The notes under the pieces are model-generated. The model was not told where the DNA came from, ran no database searches, and worked only from the letters and a program-made list of their open reading frames with translations. Made by a program: the position numbers and the translations under genes. DNA of 64,000 bases from Anaerolineae bacterium (GTDB lineage Bacteria; Chloroflexota; Anaerolineae; Aggregatilineales; Aggregatilineaceae), in contig JAOSJP010000005.1 in assembly GCA_027494015.1 (NCBI GenBank), positions 1 through 64,000 on the forward strand, written 5' to 3'. This document shows, piece after piece, positions 8,620 through 17,704 of the stretch. Positions within the stretch are counted from its first letter, which is position 1. Each line of letters begins with the position of its first letter.

Positions 8620-9435
8620 ATGGCGGACAAGGTGCGGCTCGATGTGCTGGTCGCCGAGCGGGGGCTGGCCCCCAGCCGCGAGGCAGCGCGACGCATGATC
8701 ATGGCGGGTGAAGTGCGCGTCGAGGGGGCGGTGCGCGACAAGCCCGGTATGCGCGTCGCGCGCCAGGCGGCGGTTGAAGTGCGCCAGACGCCGCGCTTTG
8801 TCAGTCGCGGCGGCGACAAGCTGGCGGCTGCGCTGGCGACCTTTGCCGTGAGCGCGCGCGACCGGACATGCGCTGATGTCGGCGCGAGCACCGGCGGGTT
8901 CACCGACTGCCTGCTCCAGCACGGCGCGCGGCGCGTCTACGCCATTGACGTGGGCTACGGGCAGCTTGACTACCGGCTGCGCTCTGACCCGCGCGTGGTG
9001 GTGCTGGAGCGCACCAACGCGCGCCACGTGGCGGCGCTGGACGAGCCGGTGAGCCTGGTGGTGGCCGACGTGTCGTTCATCTCGCTGCGCTATCTGCTGC
9101 CGGTGGTGCGCGGCTGGCTGAGCAGCCCGGCAGACCTCATCCTGCTGATCAAGCCGCAGTTCGAGGCCGGCAGAGGGCAGGTGGGCAAAGGGGGCGTGGT
9201 GCGCGACCCGCAGACGCACCGCCGCGTGCTGACCGACGTGCTGGACGCAGCCCAGGCAGAGGGGTTCGCAGTGGGCGGGCTGATTCGCTCCCCGCTGAAG
9301 GGGCCGGCGGGCAATGTGGAGTTCCTGGTGTGGCTGCGGGCTGGCCAGGGAGTCCCGGCCCTCTCCGCGCAAGACCTGATCGCGGCGGTGGTGGCGGACG
9401 AAGGAAGTTTGGCGGACAGGGGAGAGAATCGCTGA
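8620..9435 (+). CDS. tlyA: TlyA-family rRNA 2'-O-methyltransferase
   Basis: 271 residues: an N-terminal S4 RNA-binding domain (RLDVLVAERGLAPSREAARR, then MAGEVRVEG) followed by a FtsJ/RrmJ-like methyltransferase fold. The SAM loop is ADVGASTGGFTDCLLQHGA, then YAIDVGYGQLDYRLR, with catalytic-tetrad regions in ERTNAR, VADVSFISLRYLLP and IKPQFEAGR. TlyA methylates cytidines in 16S and 23S rRNA and affects capreomycin sensitivity; older annotations call it hemolysin. It stands alone, downstream of a repeat island. The ATG at 8620 immediately precedes the S4 domain, so the start is well placed although no strong ribosome binding site is visible. Confidence 0.92.
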   Translation: MADKVRLDVLVAERGLAPSREAARRMIMAGEVRVEGAVRDKPGMRVARQAAVEVRQTPRFVSRGGDKLAAALATFAVSARDRTCADVGASTGGFTDCLLQHGARRVYAIDVGYGQLDYRLRSDPRVVVLERTNARHVAALDEPVSLVVADVSFISLRYLLPVVRGWLSSPADLILLIKPQFEAGRGQVGKGGVVRDPQTHRRVLTDVLDAAQAEGFAVGGLIRSPLKGPAGNVEFLVWLRAGQGVPALSAQDLIAAVVADEGSLADRGENR

Positions 9436-9614
9436 AGCGCAGATAGAGAAGGGCAGAGCGAATCTGATGCTTCTCTCCGCGCTCTCTGCGCCACCGCTGC
9501 GGTGATGTTTTGCCTCAGGAAAGAAACGCACCCTGGCAGTCCTTGACTCTCTGCACATCACCGTTGAAGGGTAGCAGACGGTGGTAGAATAGAGATCGTT
9601 CAAGGAGGATATTC

Positions 9615-9824
9615 ATGGTTGCCCAACGAGTGGCTGACATGACATTAGATGAATTGAAGGCGCTCATCGCGCGCGAAATTGAACAGCGCATGGTCATGTG
9701 GCCGCGCCCCTACGACCCGCGCACGCCACAGGAGATTTTGGATTCCATTGACCGCAACATGTGGACGCCACCTCCTGGCTCACCCTCAACGCTCGAAATG
9801 CTCCGCGAGGATCGAGACCGCTGA
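9615..9824 (+). CDS. Putative antitoxin of a VapBC-type pair
   Basis: The 69-residue protein starts ATG after CAAGGAGGAT. Its N-terminal half is amphipathic and helical (MTLDELKALIAREIEQRM) and its C-terminal half Pro-rich (WTPPPGSPSTLEMLREDRDR), the layout of small antitoxins that wrap a PIN toxin. Its TGA overlaps the toxin ATG by one base (TGATG), so translation is coupled. A promoter of modest quality (TTGAAG at 9564, TAGAAT at 9585) lies just upstream. Assigned mainly by position; the DNA-binding domain is not a family I can name. Confidence 0.7.
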   Translation: MVAQRVADMTLDELKALIAREIEQRMVMWPRPYDPRTPQEILDSIDRNMWTPPPGSPSTLEMLREDRDR

Positions 9825-10249
9825 TGGCTGCCTATGTCCTCGATACGAGTGTCGTTGTTCAACGCCTCATTCAAGACACGCACACGCCCTACGTGCGCGC
9901 TTTGTTTCAGCGTTTGACCGAAACTGACGACCGCTTGTGGGTTCCGGAGTTCTGTCTCGTAGAATGCGCCAATGTGCTGTGGAAAGCGGTTCGTTTTCGC
10001 GGGATGCCCCCCGAACAGGCGGTTCAACTGCTTACCGACCTGGCCACCCTTCCTCTGCGTGTTGTACCTGTCAGCGACCTGCTGCCCCGCGCATTGACTC
10101 TCGGCATGACGCATAATCTGTCCATTTATGATTCCATGTATATTGCTATGGTCGAACGCCTCGCTTGTCCACTGGTCACGGTAGATGCGCGGCAGAGTCA
10201 GGCCGCTGCGGCGAGTGGTTTGATGCTCAAACCAGTCACTGATTTTTGA
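9824..10249 (+). CDS. vapC: PIN-domain ribonuclease toxin (VapC-like)
   Basis: 141 residues with the full acidic quartet of PIN nucleases: Asp in YVLDTSVVVQRL, Glu in FCLVECANVLWKA, Asp in LSIYDSMYIAMVERL and Asp in LVTVDARQSQAA. PIN toxins cut RNA in an Mg2+-dependent way, often tRNA or rRNA. The start at 9824 is preferred because it overlaps the antitoxin stop and puts the first Asp seven residues in. An upstream in-frame ATG at 9761 would lie deep in the antitoxin gene. Confidence 0.88.
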   Translation: MAAYVLDTSVVVQRLIQDTHTPYVRALFQRLTETDDRLWVPEFCLVECANVLWKAVRFRGMPPEQAVQLLTDLATLPLRVVPVSDLLPRALTLGMTHNLSIYDSMYIAMVERLACPLVTVDARQSQAAAASGLMLKPVTDF

Positions 10250-10441
10250 TTCCACCTGGACTACGCTACGACGGCGTTTCAGGTCACGATACGCGACGAA
10301 CCCGTTCCGGCTTATCGCATCATTCGCCGACCGTAAAATGCACCCATCACCGACAATGCCAATTGTAATTTCGCTGCCCAGCACGTATCATAGGTGCCGT
10401 GATGAGCGGGGTGTTTTTTCGTACGAAGGATGAACCATACG

Positions 10442-10954
10442 ATGCAAGTCTGCCCCCACTGTGGCCGCCAGAGACCAGATGGAGAAGCCTACTGCTATGC
10501 CTGCGGCCACATCCTGCCCAACGCCCTCGCTGACGCCGAGCGCGACGCGACTGGCCGCTTGAGCGATGCGCTTTATGAGGCGATTGAGCCGCGTCGCCGC
10601 TGGGGGACAGCGTACTTCGACCGCAATAGTAAGCTCCGCCTGCACTTCCGCGACTCGGATGCTGTGATCGTCCTGGACGTTGACCGCGAGATCGTTCTGG
10701 GGCGCGCTCACAACGAGCCGGACGTGGCCCTGCCGGATGTGGACTTGTCGCCCTATGGAGCGCTCGAAAAAGGCGTGTCGCGCAATCACCTGGCGCTGAT
10801 GCGCGACCACGACACGGTGGTGGTCAGCGATATGGGCAGCGCCAACAGCACCTACCTGAACGGGCAGCGCCTGATGCCCTACGAGCCGCGCATCCTGCGC
10901 GACAATGACGAGCTGCGGCTGGGGCGGCTGGTCATTCGCGTCTCGTTCACTTAG
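10442..10954 (+). CDS. Zinc-ribbon and FHA-domain protein
   Basis: About 170 residues. An N-terminal zinc ribbon (CPHCGRQRPDGEAYCYACGH) supplies four Cys. After a linker comes a forkhead-associated domain with VLGRAHNEPDVALPDVDL, GVSRNHLALM and GSANSTYLNGQRLMP, the strands that read phosphothreonine in partner proteins. The start is placed at 10442 with AAGGA 11 bases upstream; ATG at 10430 is an alternative. Two more zinc-ribbon/FHA genes occur at 57058 and 59897 (minus). No kinase gene lies nearby. The 180 bases between the PIN toxin and this gene hold nothing I recognise. Confidence 0.85.
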   Translation: MQVCPHCGRQRPDGEAYCYACGHILPNALADAERDATGRLSDALYEAIEPRRRWGTAYFDRNSKLRLHFRDSDAVIVLDVDREIVLGRAHNEPDVALPDVDLSPYGALEKGVSRNHLALMRDHDTVVVSDMGSANSTYLNGQRLMPYEPRILRDNDELRLGRLVIRVSFT

Positions 10955-11120
10955 CGCCTATAGGGTGCTCACCGGGTTTCTGATGGTCGCCCGCGCGTGA
11001 AGATGCACACTGTGCAGATCAGCGCCGGGCCACTCAGCACCTGCTCAATCCACACCCTGGACGAGACTGGCTTCGTTTGTGCGATAGACGATCGAATCGT
11101 TTGGTGGGAGGAGTCTTTTT

Positions 11121-12605
11121 ATGGGGTCAGTATTGAGGTTCATGTGGTCGGACTGGCGCACGAGTCTTGGTATTACCGCTGTGGGAGTGGCCGCTGCGGG
11201 GTTGGCCAACGCCTGGCTGATCCCACGAGGTCCGGTGAGTTCATCCCAGGCATTGCTGGCTATGGGCGTAGCTTTGGGGGTCGGCGTGCTGGCTGGCCTT
11301 GTCATGGGCAACCGCTGGAGCATGTTGGTTGCCCCGGTGGTGTTTGTCGTGGTGTTCGAACTCGGCCGGCGTGGAACCGATGGTCCCACGGTAGATAGTA
11401 TCCATCTCGGCTCGACGTATGGCATTCTAGCCTTCGTCCTGGGGCGCGGTGTGCATGGCATTCTCGTGCTCGCGCCTATGATGCTGGGCACAGTCTATGG
11501 GGTCTGGTTGGCGGGCCGCCTGGGCAAAGCCGGAACAGCCACAACGAGCACAGCGGGATGGGTGCTTAGCGGGCTTTTCACCCTGGCGTTCATTGCGCTG
11601 GCCATTTTGATAAGCCGCCCTGCCACCACTGCGGCCATCGTCGGCCCTGACGGAAAGCCGCTGCCCGGCAGCATCGCGGAGCTAATCACGGTGCGCATCG
11701 GCGGGCACGAACAGGCGATGATGATCCGGGGGAGAAGCACCGAAAAACCGGTTATGTTGTATCTGGCAGGGGGACCCGGCGGCACTGATCTTGGTGCCAT
11801 GCGTGCGGATACCACGCTGGAGCAGGACTTCGTTGTAGTCACCTGGGATCAACGGGGCGCAGGTAAATCCTATGCGGCGCTTGACCCGGTGAAAACGCTT
11901 ACGGTCGAACAGATGGTGGCCGACACCGTCGAGATCACCGATTATCTACGTGATCGATTCGATGAGGACAAAATCTATCTGGTAGGCAACTCGTGGGGAA
12001 CGATTCTGGGGGTGCTCACTGTTCAGCAGCATCCCGAACTATTCTACGCTTTTGTGGGGACCGGGCAGATGGTCAGCCCACGCGAGACTGATATCATGTT
12101 CTACGAAGATACCCTCGCGTGGGCAGAGCAGACTGGCAACAAGTCTCTCGCGGCGACCTTGCGCAAGCAGGGGCCTCCGCCCTACGACAACCTCTTGAAT
12201 TACGAGCCTGCGCTTGCTCATGAGCATGAGTGGAATGAATATCCGGAACTGGATACCGGGAAAGAGATGCCGTCCAACCTGTTTGTCCCAGAGAACACGC
12301 TGATGGACCAGATCAACGGACTGCGCGCTTTCCTGGATACCTTCTCCATCCTATACCCACAACTACAGGGAATTGACTTGCGCAGCGATGTTCCGAGGCT
12401 CGATGTCCCCGTCTATCTCGTAATCGGCAGGCACGAAGCCCGAGGGCGAGCCGTCCTGGCCCGCGAGTGGTTTGAGCTGCTCGAAGCACCTGCAAAGGAG
12501 ATGGTCGTCTTCGAACATTCAGGCCATCGTCCCCTATTCGAGGAACCGGCAGCGTTCGCTGCGCTCATGAAGAGGGTGTTGGAGGCTACCTATACCAGCA
12601 ATTAG
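11121..12605 (+). CDS. Membrane-anchored alpha/beta hydrolase
   Basis: 494 residues. The first 175 or so form four or five hydrophobic segments; the rest is an alpha/beta hydrolase of the proline-iminopeptidase type. Motifs are the oxyanion region YLAGGPGGTD, VTWDQRGAGKSYA, the nucleophile elbow GNSWG with Ser291, and the catalytic His469 in EHSGHRPLFEEP. The acid lies in IGRHEARGRA, where Glu replaces the more usual Asp. GGAGGAG seven bases before the ATG fixes the start. A palindrome TGCACACTGTGCA at 11004-11016 lies in the leader and may be an operator. Substrate unknown; the fusion of a multi-pass N-terminus to this hydrolase is uncommon. Confidence 0.8.
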   Translation: MGSVLRFMWSDWRTSLGITAVGVAAAGLANAWLIPRGPVSSSQALLAMGVALGVGVLAGLVMGNRWSMLVAPVVFVVVFELGRRGTDGPTVDSIHLGSTYGILAFVLGRGVHGILVLAPMMLGTVYGVWLAGRLGKAGTATTSTAGWVLSGLFTLAFIALAILISRPATTAAIVGPDGKPLPGSIAELITVRIGGHEQAMMIRGRSTEKPVMLYLAGGPGGTDLGAMRADTTLEQDFVVVTWDQRGAGKSYAALDPVKTLTVEQMVADTVEITDYLRDRFDEDKIYLVGNSWGTILGVLTVQQHPELFYAFVGTGQMVSPRETDIMFYEDTLAWAEQTGNKSLAATLRKQGPPPYDNLLNYEPALAHEHEWNEYPELDTGKEMPSNLFVPENTLMDQINGLRAFLDTFSILYPQLQGIDLRSDVPRLDVPVYLVIGRHEARGRAVLAREWFELLEAPAKEMVVFEHSGHRPLFEEPAAFAALMKRVLEATYTSN

Positions 12606-14894
12606 AACAGGGGCCCCCCGGGGGGCCCCCCCCCCGGGCAAAGGCGAGGACGACTCCGGGGTCGCCATCGCCCGAAGAACCTGTGCGGCGCGTTCGGGCG
12701 GGGGGCCCAATGGGGAAAAAAAAACCGAAGCAAAGTGGGGGGGCGCGGCGCTGACGGCGACAATGGTCGAGCGGTGATCGGACGCGCGGGCCGCTTCGGG
12801 ACTCTGGTCTACCATCGCGCCGGTGAGCGGCAGCCGGTACATCCAGAGATAATCGAAGCGGGCGGCGGTGCCGTCAACCAGGAAGACGGTCATGGCTTCT
12901 TCGGCGCGCAGGCTGGCGACGGGGTCTTGCAGGGCCGGGTTGCCCAGCGCCGCATAGAGCGGCGAATCCGAGCCGCGATAGAGCGGCGAGTCCGGGCCGA
13001 AGTTGAAGGTGCCGCCGACGACGATGCGGTCGCTCCAGGCGGGGTTGTGCCAGGCCGCGATCCAGTCGAGCATCCGCCGGTACTGCCGGTTCTGGTCTTG
13101 CTCGCCTTCGGGGATGGGCTGGCCGTCGCGCTCGGCGACGCGGAAGCCGAGCCAGGCGTTGTAGACGTACAGCGGCCCCAGCCCCCCCGCCAGCGGATCG
13201 GCGACGAGGCGCTCCGGGTTGAGCGTCACCTGCATAACCACTGCCTGGTTGCCGTCGCTGGGCAGGCGCAGGCCGCGCACGGTCTCGATGGGCACGCGGC
13301 TGAGCACGGCGGTGCCCTGCAGGGCCTCGTTCTGCGGGTAGAAGGCAGCCTCCATACGCAGCCGCCGGGCCAGCCACAACACCTGATCCACGCCGAAGCT
13401 GGCCATGCGCCCCGTGTCCACTTCCTGCAGCAGCAGGACATCCACGCCATTCAGCTCGACAAGCTGGGCGACGCGCTCCAGGTTGGGGTCGAAGAACTGC
13501 GAGTAGCCGCCGTGAACGTTGAAGGTGGCGATGCGCAGACAGTCGGCGTTCGCCGGGCGGCGGATGATGCTGCCCGACGCGGCCAATGCCCCGGCGTAGC
13601 TGGCCCCGACGACCAGCAGCCCCCCCAGCAGCGTATAGAATCCGCGCCCGCCGCGCCAGGGGATGCGCCGTCGCCACAGAATCATGGGGATAGACAGCAT
13701 AAGCGCAGCGATCAGCGCCAGGCCCAGCCCCATGCCCCGGAAGGAGCGCAGCAGGTCGTCCACGTTCTGGTATGGCTCGGCCAGGTCGCGCACGTAGGCG
13801 TAGTCATAGGTGAAGTAGTCGCCGACGGCCAGCGCCCCAAAACCGATGGGACACAGCAGCATGGCGATGCCGGTCAGGTTGCGGCGGGGCAGCCCCACAT
13901 CGAACAGCCACCACAGCGTCAGGCCGACCAGGAATTGGGCGAAGACCAGCGCCAGGCCGGCCAGCAGGCCGTCGTAGCGACGCCCCGCGACGAGCAGCAG
14001 GCCGAGCAGCAGCATCCACAGCCAGCCGCGCCAGACGGTGTCGAACATGCCGGCGAAGCGCCGCGCCTGGTCGCGCACCTCCGGCACCAGCGGCAAGGTG
14101 GTGGCTGCCAGCAGCCAGGGCACCAGCGCAGTGTAGCCCAGCCCAGACCAGCGGGCGGCGGCGTTCGGCAGGGCCAGCACGGTGAATTCAAGGAACAGCA
14201 GCGCGCCCAGGGCCAGCCCGCCCCAGGCGTTCATCTGCCCGGCCAGCGGAGGCGCGTAGCCCTCCTCACGCTGCGCGGCCTCCGCAGAGCGCCGCTCCAG
14301 ATACCACAGCAGCACCGAGAGCAGGATGAGGGCAATGGTTGCGCCGGCGATGAGCGCGCCCATCTCAATGTCCACCTGCCCGGCGATGTCCAGCCGGTAG
14401 TTGCGCTGCCAGCTATGGTCGAAGGTGTCGCCCAGCGCGCGGATGATCTGGTCGCCAGCGAAGCCAAGCAGCAGCGCCGATGGGAAGAACGCGGGCCGCC
14501 GCGCCACGAGCAAGGTCAGGTAGAGCAGCCCGCCCCCGACGACCAGCGAGGCGGCGGGCACCTGCAGGTCAGCCGCCTGCAGGGCCATCGAGCGGCCCAG
14601 AGCCACCAGGATCACGGCAAAGGGCAGGCTCCAGCGCCAGCGACGGAGGATGACGCTGAGCAAGGGCAACAGCAGCAGCCCGGCGAGAAGAGCGATCTCC
14701 TCCTGGACGGTCCCTAACTGGACGGTCCCCGGCACGCCGGCAATTGCCGCCGGGTCGGGCACGCGCCCCACGAGGTCGGCGCTGCTGGCCCGCGCGTAGA
14801 GCGCGGCATAAGTGAAGCGCACGGCCTGGACAAAGAACAGGCCGACAGCGCCAGCTTCCAGGGTGCGGAGAAGGTCCTGTCGTATGTGCGACAT
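12534..14894 (-). CDS. Multi-pass membrane protein with C-terminal endonuclease/exonuclease/phosphatase domain
   Basis: About 700 credible residues. The first 440 carry roughly a dozen hydrophobic segments. The C-terminal part is an endonuclease/exonuclease/phosphatase (DNase I-like) domain: LRIATFNVHGGYSQFFDPN, VDVLLLQEVDTGRM with the metal-binding Glu, VVGGTFNFGPDSPLYRG where the family has GDFN, and a final SDHRSTIVAV with catalytic Asp-His. The domain probably faces outside and acts on a phosphodiester or phospholipid headgroup. The open frame runs on to 12534, antisense into the hydrolase gene, but residues after the SDH motif cross the low-quality stretch 12606-12740, so the true stop is probably lost there. 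The start at 14894 has no strong ribosome binding site. Confidence 0.75.
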   Translation of the reverse strand: MSHIRQDLLRTLEAGAVGLFFVQAVRFTYAALYARASSADLVGRVPDPAAIAGVPGTVQLGTVQEEIALLAGLLLLPLLSVILRRWRWSLPFAVILVALGRSMALQAADLQVPAASLVVGGGLLYLTLLVARRPAFFPSALLLGFAGDQIIRALGDTFDHSWQRNYRLDIAGQVDIEMGALIAGATIALILLSVLLWYLERRSAEAAQREEGYAPPLAGQMNAWGGLALGALLFLEFTVLALPNAAARWSGLGYTALVPWLLAATTLPLVPEVRDQARRFAGMFDTVWRGWLWMLLLGLLLVAGRRYDGLLAGLALVFAQFLVGLTLWWLFDVGLPRRNLTGIAMLLCPIGFGALAVGDYFTYDYAYVRDLAEPYQNVDDLLRSFRGMGLGLALIAALMLSIPMILWRRRIPWRGGRGFYTLLGGLLVVGASYAGALAASGSIIRRPANADCLRIATFNVHGGYSQFFDPNLERVAQLVELNGVDVLLLQEVDTGRMASFGVDQVLWLARRLRMEAAFYPQNEALQGTAVLSRVPIETVRGLRLPSDGNQAVVMQVTLNPERLVADPLAGGLGPLYVYNAWLGFRVAERDGQPIPEGEQDQNRQYRRMLDWIAAWHNPAWSDRIVVGGTFNFGPDSPLYRGSDSPLYAALGNPALQDPVASLRAEEAMTVFLVDGTAARFDYLWMYRLPLTGAMVDQSPEAARASDHRSTIVAVSAAPPHFASVFFSPLGPPPERAAQVLRAMATPESSSPLPGGGAPRGAPVLIAGIGSLQHPLHERSERCRFLE
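12606..12740. other. Low-complexity, probably mis-assembled segment
   Basis: Between two convergent genes lie stacked C and G runs (CCCCCCGGGGGGCCCC type at 12611-12638), a run of nine A at 12716-12724 and a G7 run at 12736. The sequence resembles none of the repeat families in the window, and the 3' end of the membrane phosphatase gene dissolves into it. Best read as a contig-join or consensus artefact. Confidence 0.5.
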
Positions 14895-15035
14895 GGGGCA
14901 GAATGCCTCGCGTGTGCGGCTCAGAGCAACCGTTCCGGGTACTGGTGCGCGTTACCCCCGTATTGTACGCACAGTTCCCGTTCTTGCCAGCCGCCGCGAC
15001 GAGAGGGTGCATCCCAGAACTGTGGCGAGTCTAAT

Positions 15036-15190
15036 GTGCATAGGGGCGTATGGCGATACATCCCTACAGCGGGTGACACAGAGCAGCGCCCTGGTTTACC
15101 TCACCCCCGCTCGGCGCGGACGCGCCTCACCGCCCCCTCTCCATGCATGGAGAGGGGGCAAGCCGAGCGTAGCGAGGCTGGGGGTGAGGT
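15036..15190. repeat. Repeat island: family B-like palindrome plus family A copy A2
   Basis: GGGGCGTATGGCGATACATCCC at 15042 is an imperfect palindrome related to those at 35430, 42160 and 62785. It is followed by a family A element at 15099-15190 with the inner stem CCCCCTCTCCATGCATGGAGAGGGGG. The stretch 14895-15205 contains no gene. Confidence 0.8.
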
Positions 15191-15205
15191 GTACGCAGTC
15201 AGGGG

Positions 15206-17431
15206 CTACGGCGTGTCGTTGTACACGCGGTAGCTGAGCCAGACCGTCTCGCCGGAGCGGTTGTCCACGCGGATCACGGCGCGCCGCCCTTCGGGGATGG
15301 TCATGCCGAACACGACGCCCGGCTGCACCTTGTCCGTGCCGACTCCGACCGTGTTGTTGATCACGGCGGGCGTCAGCATGTCGTAATGCACATTCTCATA
15401 GGTGACGCCGCTCAGCATCCCGATCTGCGCGCCGTTGAGCATGGCGATGTTGTAGCCATCCCAGAAGAAGTCCGGCGTGCCGCCGAACATATCCCACTGA
15501 GTGTTCGGCCCAAGCTGGATGTTGACCTGGTTGGCCAGCAGCGGGTAGTCCACGCGGTAGGACACGTTGAACAGGTTGTTGCCCTCGTTCAGCTCGGCCA
15601 CTTCGTTGTTGAGGTCGGCCACCACCGCCACCTGGAAGACGCCGGTGCCGATCAGCGTGCCGCTGAGCTGCACGGGGATGCTCTGCCCGCCGGCCAGCCC
15701 TTCCACGAACGCTGACGTGTAGACCGCGCCGGGTTCCCAAGTGGCCGCCACCGCGAAGCGCCCCGTCGCCCCGCCGCCCGCGTTGCGCACGGTGACGGTC
15801 GCCGTGAACGGCTTGTTGGGGATGGGCTGGCTGGGGCTGAGCGCGACCGAGTCGATCACGAGGTCCGGCTCCGCCGGCAGCGGCGGCGTGGGCGAGGCCG
15901 CCGGGGTGGGCGTGGGCGGCGACTGCACGACGGATACCAGATTGATGTCGCCGAGAATCCGGGTGTACTCGGCCCTCACCCAGCCGAAGGCACCCTGGTA
16001 CTCGATGACCAGCCAGCTATAGTCGGCGGAGGCCCCCAGGATGCGATAGCGCTCGCCGGCTTTGATCTGGCCAACCTGGTCGAACTCGAAGCCCGGCCCG
16101 CTGCGCACATTGAGCACGTTGGCCGTCACCTCGGCCCACACGCCCTCCAGCACCTCGGTCGGGGCGGGAGTCGCCTCTTCCGGCACAGCGGTAGGCTCCG
16201 GGGTCGCTGGCTCTGGCAGCACCCCGGCCTGATCGAGTTCCAGGCGCACCATATCGTCAAAGCGGGCGACAACGGTCGAGCCGCCGCGCGGGGCAATCCG
16301 GTAAACGACACCAATGCGCGTCAGGTCGCCGTTGCCGAAGTCCACCGGGCGCAGCACGCCCTGAACCAGCGCCCGCGCCCTGCCGCCAAGCAGCGCGGCG
16401 CGCAGCCCCGCCGGGGTGACGCCGCCCTCGATCATCGCCGCGCGCAGCGCCCACATCGCGTCATAGGCGGCCACGGCCAGCGGTCCCGGCACCTCGCCGA
16501 AGGCCAGCACGTAGTCGCGCAGGAAGATGCGCGCAGCGGGCAGCGCGTCGGCGTAGGACCACGAGTCGAAGCCGTACACGCCATCGGCCAGTGCGACGGG
16601 CAGCACACCAGACTGCACCGCGGCCTCGGCCTTGCGATGGGCGAAGATGCCGTTCCAGCCCGCCGCGCGCAGCGCCTCCAGAAGCGCCGTCGCGTCCTGC
16701 GGTGCGCCCCACATCACCACCGCGCCGGGATTGACGCCGAGCAGACGCGGCACCTCATCGAGCAGGTCGCTGCCGCCCGGCAGCGCGATCGAATCGGCCA
16801 GCGAGCGGCCTGTGGCCTGCAGCGCCGCCTCAAAGTCCATCAGCGCCTCGGTGAACTCCACCTCGGTCTGCACGGCAGCCACGCTGGAGACGCCCAGGTC
16901 GCCGATCAAATACGTGGCGATGGCGTTGCTCAGCACGCGCTCCGGGGCGCGCGTGCGAAAGAGCACGTTGGCCGTGTCCACGTCGGTCATGGCGTTCTGC
17001 GTCGCCGGGGTGAAGACGGGCAGCCCGGTTTCGGCCAGCGCCGCGATGGTGTCCGGCGTGATCTGGGCGTTCGTGTCCGGGCCGAGCAGCGCGCCAACGC
17101 CCTGTCCGCGCAGCTCCGCCAGCGCAGCGGGCAGCGACTCGACGGTGGGCGCTGCTTCGAGCGTCACCAGCTCCAACTGAACGGTTGCCCCGCCCGCCGC
17201 GCGCACGCCGCCGACCGAGTTGATCTGGTCTATGGCAAGCTGCGCGCCGTTGGCCGTCGGGCTGCCCGCCGGGCCGAGGTAGCCAATGCGAAAAACGCTG
17301 CCCTGGGCGGCTGGTGCGGCCTGGGTCAGCGGGGCGATCAGCCCGGCCACGAGCAGCGCGGTGAGGGCCAGCCCGACGACGCGCCAGCGCCGGGTTCTGT
17401 TGTGAGCCATCGCTATTCTCTGCATCATCAT
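15206..17431 (-). CDS. Periplasmic-binding-protein-like (LivJ type) protein fused to SH3 and CARDB domains
   Basis: 741 residues with a signal peptide ending near PLTQAAPAAQG. Residues 45-390 form a type 1 periplasmic binding domain of the branched-chain amino-acid receptor family (FRIGYLGPAGSPTANGAQLA, LLGPDTNAQITPDTIAALAE, GLPVFTPATQNAMTD). After a Pro/Thr linker comes an SH3b domain (NVLNVRSGPGFEFDQVGQIK), a PTPTPAASPTPP linker, a CARDB adhesion-type domain (PDLVIDSVALSPSQPIPNKP) and a C-terminal beta-rich region of about 110 residues. AGGAGG precedes the ATG. No permease or ATPase gene is adjacent, so this looks like a surface-held sensor or scavenger rather than a standard ABC receptor. 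Confidence 0.85.
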   Translation of the reverse strand: MMMQRIAMAHNRTRRWRVVGLALTALLVAGLIAPLTQAAPAAQGSVFRIGYLGPAGSPTANGAQLAIDQINSVGGVRAAGGATVQLELVTLEAAPTVESLPAALAELRGQGVGALLGPDTNAQITPDTIAALAETGLPVFTPATQNAMTDVDTANVLFRTRAPERVLSNAIATYLIGDLGVSSVAAVQTEVEFTEALMDFEAALQATGRSLADSIALPGGSDLLDEVPRLLGVNPGAVVMWGAPQDATALLEALRAAGWNGIFAHRKAEAAVQSGVLPVALADGVYGFDSWSYADALPAARIFLRDYVLAFGEVPGPLAVAAYDAMWALRAAMIEGGVTPAGLRAALLGGRARALVQGVLRPVDFGNGDLTRIGVVYRIAPRGGSTVVARFDDMVRLELDQAGVLPEPATPEPTAVPEEATPAPTEVLEGVWAEVTANVLNVRSGPGFEFDQVGQIKAGERYRILGASADYSWLVIEYQGAFGWVRAEYTRILGDINLVSVVQSPPTPTPAASPTPPLPAEPDLVIDSVALSPSQPIPNKPFTATVTVRNAGGGATGRFAVAATWEPGAVYTSAFVEGLAGGQSIPVQLSGTLIGTGVFQVAVVADLNNEVAELNEGNNLFNVSYRVDYPLLANQVNIQLGPNTQWDMFGGTPDFFWDGYNIAMLNGAQIGMLSGVTYENVHYDMLTPAVINNTVGVGTDKVQPGVVFGMTIPEGRRAVIRVDNRSGETVWLSYRVYNDTP

Positions 17432-17704
17432 GAGTCCTCCTGAATGGGAGAGGCGAGCCTATGTCGCACCATCGTCGCGAGTGATGAGTTCCGAGTCAAG
17501 AGTCATGAGCCTAGCCACCGGCCATCAACCGCCAGCGGGCAGCACAGGCGCGGCCAGCCCTTTGTGGCTGCGCTCACCATGCCTAGCTCCTTTATTATAG
17601 TCAAGCCCGATTTTTGGGATACAAGGCGAGCGCGCTGCGCAGTTGAAGCGAGAGTCTCTGGCCCGCAGAGGGCGTGCCGCAGTTCCCAACCGCTCTCTCT
17701 TCTC

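Noticed and set aside
9761..9823. Longer N-terminus for the VapC-like toxin
   Set aside because: The extra 21 residues lie wholly inside the antitoxin gene and are not PIN-like; the ATG overlapping the antitoxin stop is better.
12735..14717. Long open frame on the plus strand antisense to the membrane phosphatase gene
   Set aside because: Its translation is Gln/His/Arg-rich with no family motif, and the minus-strand frame carries clear membrane segments and catalytic motifs. High GC makes long antisense frames common here.
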